Positions 8,282-17,171 of a stretch of DNA of 64,000 nucleotides are shown here, one piece after another. The stretch lies in assembly GCF_007971525.1 (NCBI RefSeq), contig NZ_CP042437.1:2976001-3040000 (forward strand). The letters are read 5' to 3'. The first letter of the stretch is position 1; every line of letters begins with the position of its first letter. This DNA is from Mucilaginibacter ginsenosidivorax (GTDB taxonomy: Bacteria > Bacteroidota > Bacteroidia > Sphingobacteriales > Sphingobacteriaceae). The translations under genes and the position numbers were made by a program. The notes beneath the pieces were generated by a model. That model was not told the origin of the DNA. It searched no databases and worked only from the letters and a program-made list of their open reading frames with translations.

Positions 8282-8647
8282 ATGCTCCAGGAATCCTTTT
8301 TTCAGTTTACCGCGCCAAACACCGATGGTAATACCTCAAAAACTACTATCACCCTGAATGCGGGTCACCAGATTTTTGAAGGCCATTTTCCCGGCCAGCC
8401 GGTTGTGCCGGGGGTTTGCATGATGCAGATGGTAAAAGAAGTGCTGGAAAACATTATTGGCACCAAAACAAAACTGCTTAAAGCCGGCGAAATGAAGTTT
8501 TTAGCCATATTAAACCCGCAGGTAAACAGCACAGCCAATATGCAGATAACCTATACCACCACCGATGATGGTTCGTTAAAGGTAGATGCTACAATTCAGC
8601 ATGAGTCTTCTGTTTTTTTTAAATTTAAAGGGGTATTTAAAAAATGA
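8282..8647 (+). CDS. 3-hydroxyacyl-ACP dehydratase-like hot-dog protein (ApeI/FabZ-like)
   Basis: 121 residues with the FabA/FabZ motif GHFPGQPVVPGV, catalytic His35. Fourteen residues later, where FabZ has its catalytic Glu, this protein has Gln49 (VCMMQMVKE). The hot-dog protein at 3405 is the mirror image, with the Glu but not the His. Expected role: dehydration of 3-hydroxyacyl-ACP to build conjugated double bonds. Its stop overlaps the start of the antiporter gene by 4 bp (ATGA). Confidence 0.82.
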   Translation: MLQESFFQFTAPNTDGNTSKTTITLNAGHQIFEGHFPGQPVVPGVCMMQMVKEVLENIIGTKTKLLKAGEMKFLAILNPQVNSTANMQITYTTTDDGSLKVDATIQHESSVFFKFKGVFKK

Positions 8648-10104
8648 AGAAATTCAGGAATATATTTTTTTACATTATCCTCATAGGCGGATTTTCCTTT
8701 TTAATATACCTGGCATTAACGGCCGGCAGCGAGCTTGAAAAGGGACGTAACATAGTTAAACTGGCGGCGAGCAGTAAAAGTGCCCTGCACCAGTTTACCG
8801 ATGGATTGATAAAAAACCTTACCGGCCCCCTGGCTACCTTACTGGCGCAAATAGCCATTATCATAATAGCGGGTAATTTGGCAGGCTGGGTGTGTAAAAA
8901 AATGGGGCAACCCCGCGTTATAGGCGAAATATTTGCAGGGATAGCTTTAGGCCCATCACTGGTAGGCCGGTTTTTTCCGGCATTCTCTCATGTTGTTTTT
9001 CCGGCCCAATCATTAGGATCGTTGCAGTTTTTAAGCCAGATTGGCTTAATCATATTTATGTTTGTGATAGGCATGGAGCTTGATTTGCGGGCTATTAAAA
9101 GCAAAAGCAAGGATGCCATTGTCATTAGCCACGCCAGTATTATCATTCCGTTTACATTGGGCATTGGGCTGGCTTATTTTATCTATCGTTCGCTGGCGCC
9201 TGCAGGGGTGCCTTTTTTTTCGTTTGGTTTGTTTATGGGTATTTCCATGAGCATTACTGCCTTCCCGGTTTTGGCACGTATTTGCCAGGAAAGGGGCATT
9301 AACAAAACACGCCTTGGCGCTTTGGTAATTACCTGCGCCGCTGCCGACGATATTACCGCCTGGTGCCTGCTTACGGTTGTAATAGCAGTGGTTAAGGCGG
9401 GCTCGGTAATGAGTTTTGTTTATACAGCCCTAATGGCCATTGCCTATGTATTGATTATGCTGAAGGGCGTAAAACCGCTTTTAAAGCGCATCTATAGCCG
9501 CAACATCAGGCCGGGTTACGTGGGTATGCCGGTGGCTATGTTTTTTTTAACGCTCATTATTTCATCATACGCTACCGAAAGTATAGGCATCCACGCGCTG
9601 TTTGGGGCCTTTATGGCCGGCATCGTAATGCCCGATAACATTACCTTTCGCGGGGTGTTTGTGGAGCGTATAAAAGATGTAGCCCTGTTTTTATTGCTGC
9701 CTTTGTTTTTTGTTTTTACCGGTTTGCGTACACAGATTGGCTTATTGGATACGCCCTACCTATGGGCTATTTGCGGTTTAACTATATTAGTGGCTGTTAC
9801 CGGCAAGTTTGCAGGCAGTGCATCGGCAGCCAAATTTGTTGGCCAAAGCTGGAAAGATAGCCTTTCCATAGGCGCGTTAATGAACACCCGCGGCCTTGTC
9901 GAGCTGATTGTACTGAATATTGGTTACGACCTTGGCGTATTAAACAAAGAAGTATTTGCCATATTGGTGATTATGGCCCTGGTAACTACATTTATGACCG
10001 TACCGATATTAAACCTGCTGGATAAGATCTTCGGCAAATCGCCGTCGGAAGAAGAACTACCGACTGAATTGCCCGAAGATATTTTTATTTCCGGCGATCG
10101 ATAA
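8644..10104 (+). CDS. CPA2-type Na+(K+)/H+ antiporter
   Basis: 486 residues, a cation/proton antiporter of the NapA/KefB type. There are roughly 12-13 hydrophobic segments; GQPRVIGEIFAGIALGPSLVG is the family's conserved early helix, and the AADDITAW segment carries the paired Asp residues of the ion-binding site. One extra N-terminal helix precedes a periplasmic loop. Start overlaps the dehydratase stop (ATGA), so it is co-transcribed with pigment genes. It may be a bystander or may help the membrane cope with pigment export. The 3' end overlaps the convergent ligase gene by 20 bp. Confidence 0.88.
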   Translation: MKKFRNIFFYIILIGGFSFLIYLALTAGSELEKGRNIVKLAASSKSALHQFTDGLIKNLTGPLATLLAQIAIIIIAGNLAGWVCKKMGQPRVIGEIFAGIALGPSLVGRFFPAFSHVVFPAQSLGSLQFLSQIGLIIFMFVIGMELDLRAIKSKSKDAIVISHASIIIPFTLGIGLAYFIYRSLAPAGVPFFSFGLFMGISMSITAFPVLARICQERGINKTRLGALVITCAAADDITAWCLLTVVIAVVKAGSVMSFVYTALMAIAYVLIMLKGVKPLLKRIYSRNIRPGYVGMPVAMFFLTLIISSYATESIGIHALFGAFMAGIVMPDNITFRGVFVERIKDVALFLLLPLFFVFTGLRTQIGLLDTPYLWAICGLTILVAVTGKFAGSASAAKFVGQSWKDSLSIGALMNTRGLVELIVLNIGYDLGVLNKEVFAILVIMALVTTFMTVPILNLLDKIFGKSPSEEELPTELPEDIFISGDR

Positions 10105-11374
10105 ATTTAAACGGTTTGCGGCCCGATTCCTTGTATTGCATCTTCTGAATTTCATCGTACTGTACATAGGTAACATGCGGGCTTACCCTTAGCCTGGCTT
10201 GTAAATTGGCACGTATCTTCCGGTCGCACTCATCGGTATAGTTTACCGGCAGGATGTGTAGCAGCACTTCGTCCATACCAATTTCGTTGGAGTAAACCTC
10301 GGCTACAAAATCCAATATCTCTTCCATCCCATTCAGCAAATCAAAAAGCGACGGCGGGTAAAGCGTGGTGCCCTTGAATTTGATCATCTGCTTTTTACGG
10401 CCAATAATTGGCGATAAACGTAAGGTGGTTCGCCCACATTCACACGGCGCATCATCATACAGGCAAATATCGCCGGTTTTATAGCGCAGCAGGGGCATAC
10501 CCTCAACACCCAATGTTGTAATGGTTACTTCTCCTGGTTCGCCAGGGGCAACCTGCTGGTTGTTTTCATCCAGCAGCTCCACTATCAGTAATTCGGGCTG
10601 ATGATGGCCACCTTTACCGTATCCGCACTCAGTGAACGCCGTTTGCATTTCGGTTGATGCATAAGTAGAGTATAGTTTGATATCCCAGGCATCAGTAATT
10701 TTTTTACCGAGGATATTAAGCGAAAAATCGGTATTACGGATATTCTCGCCAATGCAAACCGCCTTTTTTACCGAACTTGAATTGATATCGATACCGTGCT
10801 CCTCCGCGTATTGAATAAGCTTGTAAACAAACGATGGCACGGCAACAATGGCCGTAGGTTTAAGCCGCAAAATGGTATCCCATTGTAACGATGGCACCCC
10901 AGGCCCCAGGCGAATAATGCCCGCGCCTATTTTGCGGATACCAGAGTAGTAGGCTAAACCGGCCATAAACTGCCTGTCCAGCGTGAGCATGAGCTGGTAA
11001 ACATCGTCGGGCTTTCCGTCTGCGCAGGTAAAGGAGCTATATTCGTTATAGGTAAGGCGTAAAAGGTCATTTTCGGTAAGGGCAATAGTAACCGGGCTGC
11101 CCAATGTGCCCGATGTTGAGCTGTATTCAATGATCTGGTCGCGGCTAACGCACATAAAATCGTCATTACGTTTTTGCAGATCTTCCTTTACCGTAGTAGG
11201 GATCAGTTTCAGGTCATCCAGCGTTTTAATATCATCTATGTTTACGTTGTTGGCATCAAACAACTCCTTATAAAAAGGCGAATGGATGTTAAGATATGCC
11301 AGCAATTCCTGCAGTTTTTGTTCCTGCATGGTTACTATTTGTTCCTGCGATATAAATGTGGTTTGATCTGTCAC
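10085..11374 (-). CDS. Aryl-AMP ligase (phenylacetate-CoA ligase-like adenylating enzyme)
   Basis: 429 residues, ANL superfamily of the PaaK type. Visible motifs: the phosphate loop YSSTSGTLGSP, YKTGD in the adenylate-binding core, and IGRKKQMIKFKGTTLYP leading into the C-terminal domain. It would adenylate cinnamate/4-coumarate from the ammonia lyase and load it on an ACP (or CoA). The start is GTG at 11374, overlapping the upstream stop by 4 bp (GTGA); Met16 is an alternative start close to the domain. It is co-transcribed with an AcpS-type gene, so activating enzyme and carrier maturation are coupled. Confidence 0.85.
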   Translation of the reverse strand: MTDQTTFISQEQIVTMQEQKLQELLAYLNIHSPFYKELFDANNVNIDDIKTLDDLKLIPTTVKEDLQKRNDDFMCVSRDQIIEYSSTSGTLGSPVTIALTENDLLRLTYNEYSSFTCADGKPDDVYQLMLTLDRQFMAGLAYYSGIRKIGAGIIRLGPGVPSLQWDTILRLKPTAIVAVPSFVYKLIQYAEEHGIDINSSSVKKAVCIGENIRNTDFSLNILGKKITDAWDIKLYSTYASTEMQTAFTECGYGKGGHHQPELLIVELLDENNQQVAPGEPGEVTITTLGVEGMPLLRYKTGDICLYDDAPCECGRTTLRLSPIIGRKKQMIKFKGTTLYPPSLFDLLNGMEEILDFVAEVYSNEIGMDEVLLHILPVNYTDECDRKIRANLQARLRVSPHVTYVQYDEIQKMQYKESGRKPFKFIDRRK

Positions 11375-11745
11375 TTTTCGATAATTACAACGGCCGATGC
11401 GATGGCCTTAAGATGGGTTAATGATACGGAAATTTTCATTGGGCCTTGCTCTCTTAATAATTCGCCGGTTTGGCCAATGAGTGTAAGTTCGGGTTTACCA
11501 TCGGCATTGTTACTTATCTCAACTTCGTTAAATGCTGTACCATTTAACCAGCCTGTGCCCAATGCTTTAAAAAATGCTTCTTTTGCAGCAAAACGTGCTG
11601 CATAATGCTGGTATTTGTTAGTCTTAAGTTCGCAATAAGCTATTTCTTTTTCCGAAAACACCAGTTCGCGAAAACCGCCGCCCTTTTCAATTTTGACAGC
11701 CACGCGGTCAATCTCTATCATATCTATCCCAACACCGGCAACCAT
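11371..11745 (-). CDS. Holo-ACP synthase, AcpS-type 4'-phosphopantetheinyl transferase
   Basis: 124 residues, standard AcpS length. It has GIDMIEIDR (metal-binding Asp8), RFAAKEAFFKALGTG (Glu56) and the C-terminal SLTH motif. It transfers phosphopantetheine from CoA to the ACP serine. The ATG at 11745 is chosen over an in-frame TTG one codon earlier. It could be the genome's general AcpS or cluster-specific; a second, Sfp-like transferase lies at 38089. Confidence 0.9.
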   Translation of the reverse strand: MVAGVGIDMIEIDRVAVKIEKGGGFRELVFSEKEIAYCELKTNKYQHYAARFAAKEAFFKALGTGWLNGTAFNEVEISNNADGKPELTLIGQTGELLREQGPMKISVSLTHLKAIASAVVIIEK

Positions 11746-12114
11746 CAATCAGTTTTTATGAGTTTAAGTTTGTTTTTAAAAATGCGCAACCTTTTTGCAG
11801 GTTCGCCCCTTATCTACAAAAATAATATTTGGTTTGTCATTTGGGCTATATAAATAACACAGATACCCATTATTGCACCTTTTAATCAATGTTGATATTT
11901 TACACAAGCCCAGTGCGCTCCCTCTTAACGCGCTGTAAAAAAATTGAATATCTGTTAAACTAAGGTTACGTTGTTGTATTATAAAATCACCACATCTGCG
12001 TTTAATTCCCGCGTTTATTAATGTGTAATTATCATTAGGTTAAGTTATTTTCCGGGGGCGGTTTATTCAGAATTAATACAAGATTGCCCGGGTAGTTTGC
12101 AGCAAAATTGTGAT
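11746..12114. other. Divergent intergenic region (AcpS/TonB receptor)
   Basis: 369 bp, AT-rich, without coding potential I trust. It must hold the promoters for the minus-strand acpS-ligase pair and the plus-strand TonB receptor operon. A possible -7 element for acpS is CAAAAATA at 11817-11824 (TATTTTTG on the minus strand), but no matching -33 TTTG lies 19 bp away. I found no convincing Pho-box-like repeat. Confidence 0.4.
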
Positions 12115-14850
12115 ATGGCCCGCAAAATTTACCTGTTTTTAGTTGTTATTTCCCTTTTTCCAGCTTTTGCATTCGCCCAAAATGCTACTATAAGCGGCGT
12201 TGTATTGAACGGTTTAAGTAAAGAGCCATTGCCCGGCGCATACGTTCATTTAGATGGAACCGACAAGGGCGCAAATACCGATGGGCAAGGTAAGTTTTCC
12301 ATAACAAACCTTGCAGCAGGGCAGTATAAAATTAAGCTGTCATATGTAGGATTTATAAAATTCGAAAAAAGGGTGACTTTATCTGCCGGCCAGGCATTAA
12401 ACCTGAGCATCGCGCTCACAGAAAGCCTTAACAATCTTGAAACCGTAAAAGTATACGGCAAACTGGCTACCGAAACTGAAGCGGCCGCCCGTTCAAACGA
12501 AAAAAATTCAAACAATATTAAAAACGTTGTTAGTGCAAAGGCGATTGAAAAATCGCCGGATATTAATGCGGCAAACGTTTTGCAGCGCGTATCCGGTGTT
12601 ACCATTCAACGCAACGCAGGTGGCGATGACGCCTATGCCATTATCAGAGGGCTTGAGCCACGTTATAACAACACGCTTATAAACGGTATAAAAATAGCCA
12701 GCCCATCAAGCAAAACAAGGTTGGTATCGCTAAGTGTTGTGCCATCAGATATGTTGGCCCGTATTGAAGTTGATAAAACCTTGCTGCCCGATATGGAAGG
12801 CGACGCCATAGGCGGTACCGTTAATTTGGTTTTCAAGGATGCACCCGAAAAACGGGAAATCTCGGCCACGGCAGCATTAGGATATAATCAATTATTCATC
12901 GACAGGAAATTTCTTCAGTTTTCAACTTCCGACATCAAGAAATATAGCCCTTCAGAATCAAACGGGGCCAATTATGTTGCACAACCCAATGATTTCACCC
13001 GGTCAAACCTCGATTTTAAAAATGTTTCGCCGCCGCCAACCGGTACAATAGGCTTTACCTATGGCGAAAGACTTTTTAAAAAGAAACTGGGCCTGATAGT
13101 AAGCGATAGTTATCAGAATATCTACTTTGGTTCGAACACGGAAGGCAACGACGGCAATGCAGATCCGGCCGACCCTGATCACCGGCCACGTATCAACAAT
13201 ATTTATAACCGGAGCATATCCAGCCACGAACTGTTAAACAATTTTAACACTCACCTGGATTACAAGATCAACGATAAAAACAAGATCACTTTAGATAACG
13301 TATTTATTTACACACGCCTTGCCGAGGCGTCGGTTACTGCCGATACTTCTATTACAGGCGGCAACGGGGGCCGCACCGTACCAGGCACCGGCCCTGTTAA
13401 TACCGTATATCAATCAACCCTTACCAGCCAGTATATTGAAAATTTAAAAATCGCCGGCGACCATATACTGGACAAACATTTTCAGGTTAACTGGTACGGC
13501 GCTTTTTCTGACGCGTTTGTAAGAACCCCAGATCAGGCAGACATCAATACCAACCTGCTGATCACCTATGATCCGGCTACACGGGTATATACCAAAACAC
13601 CTAATTATTTTGATAATATTGACAGGATATGGGCGCATAATAACGATAAAGATTATAACGGCGCAGCCAACATCAGCTACAAAACCTTTTTCAGCAATTC
13701 GGCACTGGTATTAAAAGCAGGCGGCCTATATCGCCATAAAACCAGGTACAATTATGAAGACGAGTATATATTACGCCCCGTGCCTGATGCCAATGGCGGC
13801 AAACCTACATTTACAGATATCAACTCGGCGCAATGGAATGTTTACACCCCGCTTGGCGCGGGCGACTTTAATATCAACAATTACAATGCATTTGAAAATA
13901 TTACAGCCTATTACGGCGAGTTTAAACTAAGCCTGCCCCGGTTAGATATATTTGGCGGAGTACGCACCGAGGTTACTTCTCAAGGCTACCACGTAAGGCA
14001 GGATGTTACCAACGCATCTGATGTAAATAAAAATTATACTGATGTGCTGCCCAGCATCTCTTTTAAATATATCCTAAACGATAAAACCAACCTAAGGCTG
14101 GCTTATTTTTCATCAATTGCCCGGCCTGCTTATTATGAGCTGGTGCCAACATCGCCCCCAAGCACCGGTGGTACTACAATTACAGGCAATCCCGATTTAA
14201 AACACACCACATCCAACAACTTCGATTTACGGTATGAGCTTTTTCCTAAAGCAGATGAGCAGTTTTTTGTAGGGCTGTATTACAAACAACTAACCAACCC
14301 TATTGAATATTCATACAGCAGCAACAGTGGCGCCAATTCAATTTTTAAACCTCAAAACCCGCCAAGCGCTACGGTTGCCGGTTTCGAGGTGGCTTATACC
14401 CAGTTTTGGGGTAATTACGGAGTGAGTGGCAATTATGCTTACAACCATTCGGATGTGGCCAGCAATAAGATAGATCGTAATAATCCATCGGTAAATGGCA
14501 ATCCTAATATTGTTATTGAGCACCGGATGCTAACCGGTGCGGCAGTGCATGACCTTAACCTGTCATTTTTATACCGCAACACCAGGGCCAGATTAAATGC
14601 GCAGGTTGCCTACCAATACCTGGGTAAAACCTTAGTAGCTACTTATCCTAATAATGGCGATAACTACATTCAACAGCCATTATCAACACTGGCATTTTCG
14701 GCCGATAAGGCAATTGGCAAACACTTTACTGTATTCACCAAATTAAATAATCTTTTAAATACTCATACTACGGTTGTACTGCACAACTTTCAGAACGGGA
14801 ACCAGGTAACAAAGGCCTCTTATTTGGCGGGCCTGCGCTACAATTATTAA
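12115..14850 (+). CDS. TonB-dependent outer-membrane receptor
   Basis: 911 residues from ATG 12115 (a TTG 18 bases earlier precedes no signal). Order: signal peptide ending AFAQ (about residue 22), CarboxypepD_reg-like domain (about 23-100), plug domain (about 150-270, AANVLQRVSGVTIQR, IIRGLEPRYNNTLINGI), then a 22-strand type barrel ending in YLAGLRYNY with the terminal aromatic. It is an energy-coupled importer. The operon downstream carries an acid phosphatase-like enzyme, so the cargo could be a phosphate ester or its organic part; this is inference. Only the receptor is present, no SusD partner. Confidence 0.92.
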   Translation: MARKIYLFLVVISLFPAFAFAQNATISGVVLNGLSKEPLPGAYVHLDGTDKGANTDGQGKFSITNLAAGQYKIKLSYVGFIKFEKRVTLSAGQALNLSIALTESLNNLETVKVYGKLATETEAAARSNEKNSNNIKNVVSAKAIEKSPDINAANVLQRVSGVTIQRNAGGDDAYAIIRGLEPRYNNTLINGIKIASPSSKTRLVSLSVVPSDMLARIEVDKTLLPDMEGDAIGGTVNLVFKDAPEKREISATAALGYNQLFIDRKFLQFSTSDIKKYSPSESNGANYVAQPNDFTRSNLDFKNVSPPPTGTIGFTYGERLFKKKLGLIVSDSYQNIYFGSNTEGNDGNADPADPDHRPRINNIYNRSISSHELLNNFNTHLDYKINDKNKITLDNVFIYTRLAEASVTADTSITGGNGGRTVPGTGPVNTVYQSTLTSQYIENLKIAGDHILDKHFQVNWYGAFSDAFVRTPDQADINTNLLITYDPATRVYTKTPNYFDNIDRIWAHNNDKDYNGAANISYKTFFSNSALVLKAGGLYRHKTRYNYEDEYILRPVPDANGGKPTFTDINSAQWNVYTPLGAGDFNINNYNAFENITAYYGEFKLSLPRLDIFGGVRTEVTSQGYHVRQDVTNASDVNKNYTDVLPSISFKYILNDKTNLRLAYFSSIARPAYYELVPTSPPSTGGTTITGNPDLKHTTSNNFDLRYELFPKADEQFFVGLYYKQLTNPIEYSYSSNSGANSIFKPQNPPSATVAGFEVAYTQFWGNYGVSGNYAYNHSDVASNKIDRNNPSVNGNPNIVIEHRMLTGAAVHDLNLSFLYRNTRARLNAQVAYQYLGKTLVATYPNNGDNYIQQPLSTLAFSADKAIGKHFTVFTKLNNLLNTHTTVVLHNFQNGNQVTKASYLAGLRYNY

Positions 14851-14873
14851 CAACAAACAAAATTTATCGAAAC

Positions 14874-16085
14874 ATGAAAACCAAACAAATTTCTTTCTGG
14901 ATAGCTGCCATTGCATTAGTGGCTTCCATGTCGGCATGCTCTAAAAAAGAAACAACCAACGTTGTTAAACCGGTAATTCCGCCGTCGCATCCAATTAACG
15001 CTGATACTATTGGCGGCTTTGAAAAAGGCACACTATTAGCGGGAAAAACCTATACCATGAACCATGATGTGTATGTAAAAATTGGCGATACCCTTTTGGC
15101 TCAGCCGGGTGCTAACATCATTGTTAAAAACAATTCGCAATTTAAAATACAAGGTGTGTTACAATCAATGGGCACACAGGCAAGTCCGGTAACTTTTGAT
15201 TCGGATACTCACCTGGGCGGCACATGGGGCGGCTTTGCTTGCGATAGCGCGCAAGCGGTAACTATTCAGTGGACAAAAATATTTAACACCGGTGGCCCGG
15301 ATAAAACAGGCAGCGCACGCAGAACGCTTGTGGTAAGCAAGCCTATTAAGGTTGACATTGAGGACAGTTGGGTTGAAAACGGACAGGATGATGGCCTTGG
15401 CTTATTCGGTGGTGCACAAATAACCATATTGCGTAACACCATCCAATCCGGCGGTAGCAATGATGGCGAGGGTATTAATGTTAAAACAGGAGCTAATGGC
15501 GTGGTAGCATATAACGTAGTATTTAGCCAGGCAGGTACAGGTATAAAACTGGAAACCGCAGCTGTTGTAACTACCGCAAAAACCAGTGTCGACGTTTATA
15601 ATAACACGCTGGTATCATGCGGTTGGAGACGAGGTGCGGCAGAGCCCGGTCGTGGTGTTTCTGCAGGTGTAAGTGCCCAGGGGCGTATTTATAACAACAT
15701 TATTGTTAACTGCTACCATGGGTTAGAAATATTTTTAGATGCCGACGTAGCAAACGTAAAATATGGCAACAATTTATTTTATGCTACCGCCGATACTTAT
15801 GTTGATAAAACCGCTACCCCAAATATCACCGTTAAACTAAGAGACGGATTTTACCCGGCCGGTGCTGCTGGTAAAGCACAAACAACAGATATTATCTCTA
15901 CCAGTACAGCAACTGCCGATCCGTTATTTACCAGTTTTGATAAATCGTTCCTGCTGCCAAACGGCGCTGCAAATAACAACGATTTTCACCTAAAAAGCGG
16001 CTCGCCTGCAATTGGCAAAGGTAATCCTACTTACAATGCTGATATCGGAGCCTATACCTCTGATGGCAAAGGCAACAAACACTAA
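14874..16085 (+). CDS. Parallel beta-helix lipoprotein
   Basis: 403 residues. Lipoprotein signal with lipobox SMSAC (Cys near residue 22) followed by charged KKE. The body is made of short repeating beta-helix coils, e.g. ITILRNTIQSGGS, GVVAYNVVFSQAGTG, VDVYNNTLVSCG, GRIYNNIIVNC, typical of right-handed beta-helix (NosD/pectate-lyase-like) folds. No catalytic residues of a known lyase family stand out. It is 23 bp behind the TonB receptor and is probably its surface-exposed or periplasmic companion. Substrate unknown. Confidence 0.78.
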   Translation: MKTKQISFWIAAIALVASMSACSKKETTNVVKPVIPPSHPINADTIGGFEKGTLLAGKTYTMNHDVYVKIGDTLLAQPGANIIVKNNSQFKIQGVLQSMGTQASPVTFDSDTHLGGTWGGFACDSAQAVTIQWTKIFNTGGPDKTGSARRTLVVSKPIKVDIEDSWVENGQDDGLGLFGGAQITILRNTIQSGGSNDGEGINVKTGANGVVAYNVVFSQAGTGIKLETAAVVTTAKTSVDVYNNTLVSCGWRRGAAEPGRGVSAGVSAQGRIYNNIIVNCYHGLEIFLDADVANVKYGNNLFYATADTYVDKTATPNITVKLRDGFYPAGAAGKAQTTDIISTSTATADPLFTSFDKSFLLPNGAANNNDFHLKSGSPAIGKGNPTYNADIGAYTSDGKGNKH

Positions 16086-16101
16086 AATAGTACTAATCAA
16101 A

Positions 16102-16140
16102 AAAAATAAGAATTTGGCCACAAGTCAGATTCTTATTTTT
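16102..16140 (+). terminator. Rho-independent terminator or attenuator inside the TonB operon
   Basis: AAAAATAAGAAT (16102-16113) pairs perfectly with ATTCTTATTTTT (16129-16140) around a 15-nt loop, ending in T residues. It lies 17 bp after the beta-helix gene and 25 bp before the beta-propeller gene, so it may give partial termination that lowers expression of the last two genes. Confidence 0.6.
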
Positions 16141-16164
16141 TTATCAAAATTTAAATTCAACATC

Positions 16165-17163
16165 ATGAAAAATCTCAGCATACTATTGATATTTTTTGCC
16201 GCTTTGCCTTTTTGCGCACTTGCCCAGCAACAAAATTATGTGGCCGAAAAAACAATCGCTTTACCCGGTGATGGCGGTTACGATTATGCTTTCATCGACC
16301 AGCCAAATAACACCTTATACGTATCGCACGGAACCGCAGTAAATGTTGTTGATTTAAAAACCGAAACAGTTAAAGGCACCATAGCGGGAATGCAGGGCGT
16401 GCATGGTATTGCTGTCGACAATCAGTTAAACCGGGGCTTTATAAGTGATGGCAAGGCCGACCAGGTAATTGTATTTGATTTAAAAACATTGGCGATTATA
16501 AACCGCGTGCCACTTGACCATAAGGGTGCTGACGCCATTCTCTTCGACCCGGCATCAAAAAAAATCTTCACTTTTAATGGCCATAGTAGCAGTGCCTGCG
16601 TTGTTGACCCCGAAACGATGAAGCAAATTGCTTTTATTGATATGGGCGGCGCGCCCGAATTTGCCGTTGCCGACGGTAAAGGACTTATCTACAACAACCT
16701 GGAGGATAAAAGCAGCTTAAATGTTATTGATACCAAAACATATAAGGTAACACAAAACTATACACTTAGCCCGTGTGGTGGCCCTACCGGGTTGGCTATT
16801 GATAAAAAGGGGCAAAAGCTGTTTTCCGTTTGCCGCGAAAACAAAGGTTTAAGCGTTGTTGATATCCCCACCGGAAAAGTTATCCAAACCCTGCCAATTG
16901 GTGCTGGTGTAGATGCAGTTATATTCGACCCTGCCACCAAAATGCTGATTGCTTCCAATGGCGACGGAACAGCCTCTGTGTTTAAACAGGATACCCCGGA
17001 TAATTACATACCGGCACAAACCATTACAACCCAAAACAGGGCCAAAACCATGGCTTTGGATTTAAGTACCCATAAACTTTATTTCCCGGTGGCCAATTTT
17101 GAACCGGGCACAAAAACCGCCATACCCGGATCGTTCAAAGTACTGGTTTATAGCCTTCAATAG
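16165..17163 (+). CDS. Exported YVTN-type beta-propeller protein
   Basis: 332 residues from ATG 16165; the longer in-frame start at 16012 would overlap the previous gene and translate the hairpin. Signal peptide to about residue 21 (PFCALAQ). The mature protein has regular blades such as NTLYVSHGTAVNVVDLKT, KADQVIVFDLKTLAII, KKIFTFNGHSSSACVVD and KLFSVCRENKGLSVVDI, typical of YVTN/NHL-like seven-bladed propellers. Probably a binding or scaffold protein in the periplasm. It precedes the phosphatase gene by 8 bp. Ligand unknown. Confidence 0.8.
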   Translation: MKNLSILLIFFAALPFCALAQQQNYVAEKTIALPGDGGYDYAFIDQPNNTLYVSHGTAVNVVDLKTETVKGTIAGMQGVHGIAVDNQLNRGFISDGKADQVIVFDLKTLAIINRVPLDHKGADAILFDPASKKIFTFNGHSSSACVVDPETMKQIAFIDMGGAPEFAVADGKGLIYNNLEDKSSLNVIDTKTYKVTQNYTLSPCGGPTGLAIDKKGQKLFSVCRENKGLSVVDIPTGKVIQTLPIGAGVDAVIFDPATKMLIASNGDGTASVFKQDTPDNYIPAQTITTQNRAKTMALDLSTHKLYFPVANFEPGTKTAIPGSFKVLVYSLQ

Positions 17164-17171
17164 TCATTAAT

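Noticed and set aside
11746..12114. Pho-box before the TonB/phosphatase operon
   Set aside because: I looked for spaced direct repeats typical of PhoB sites and found none that was convincing.
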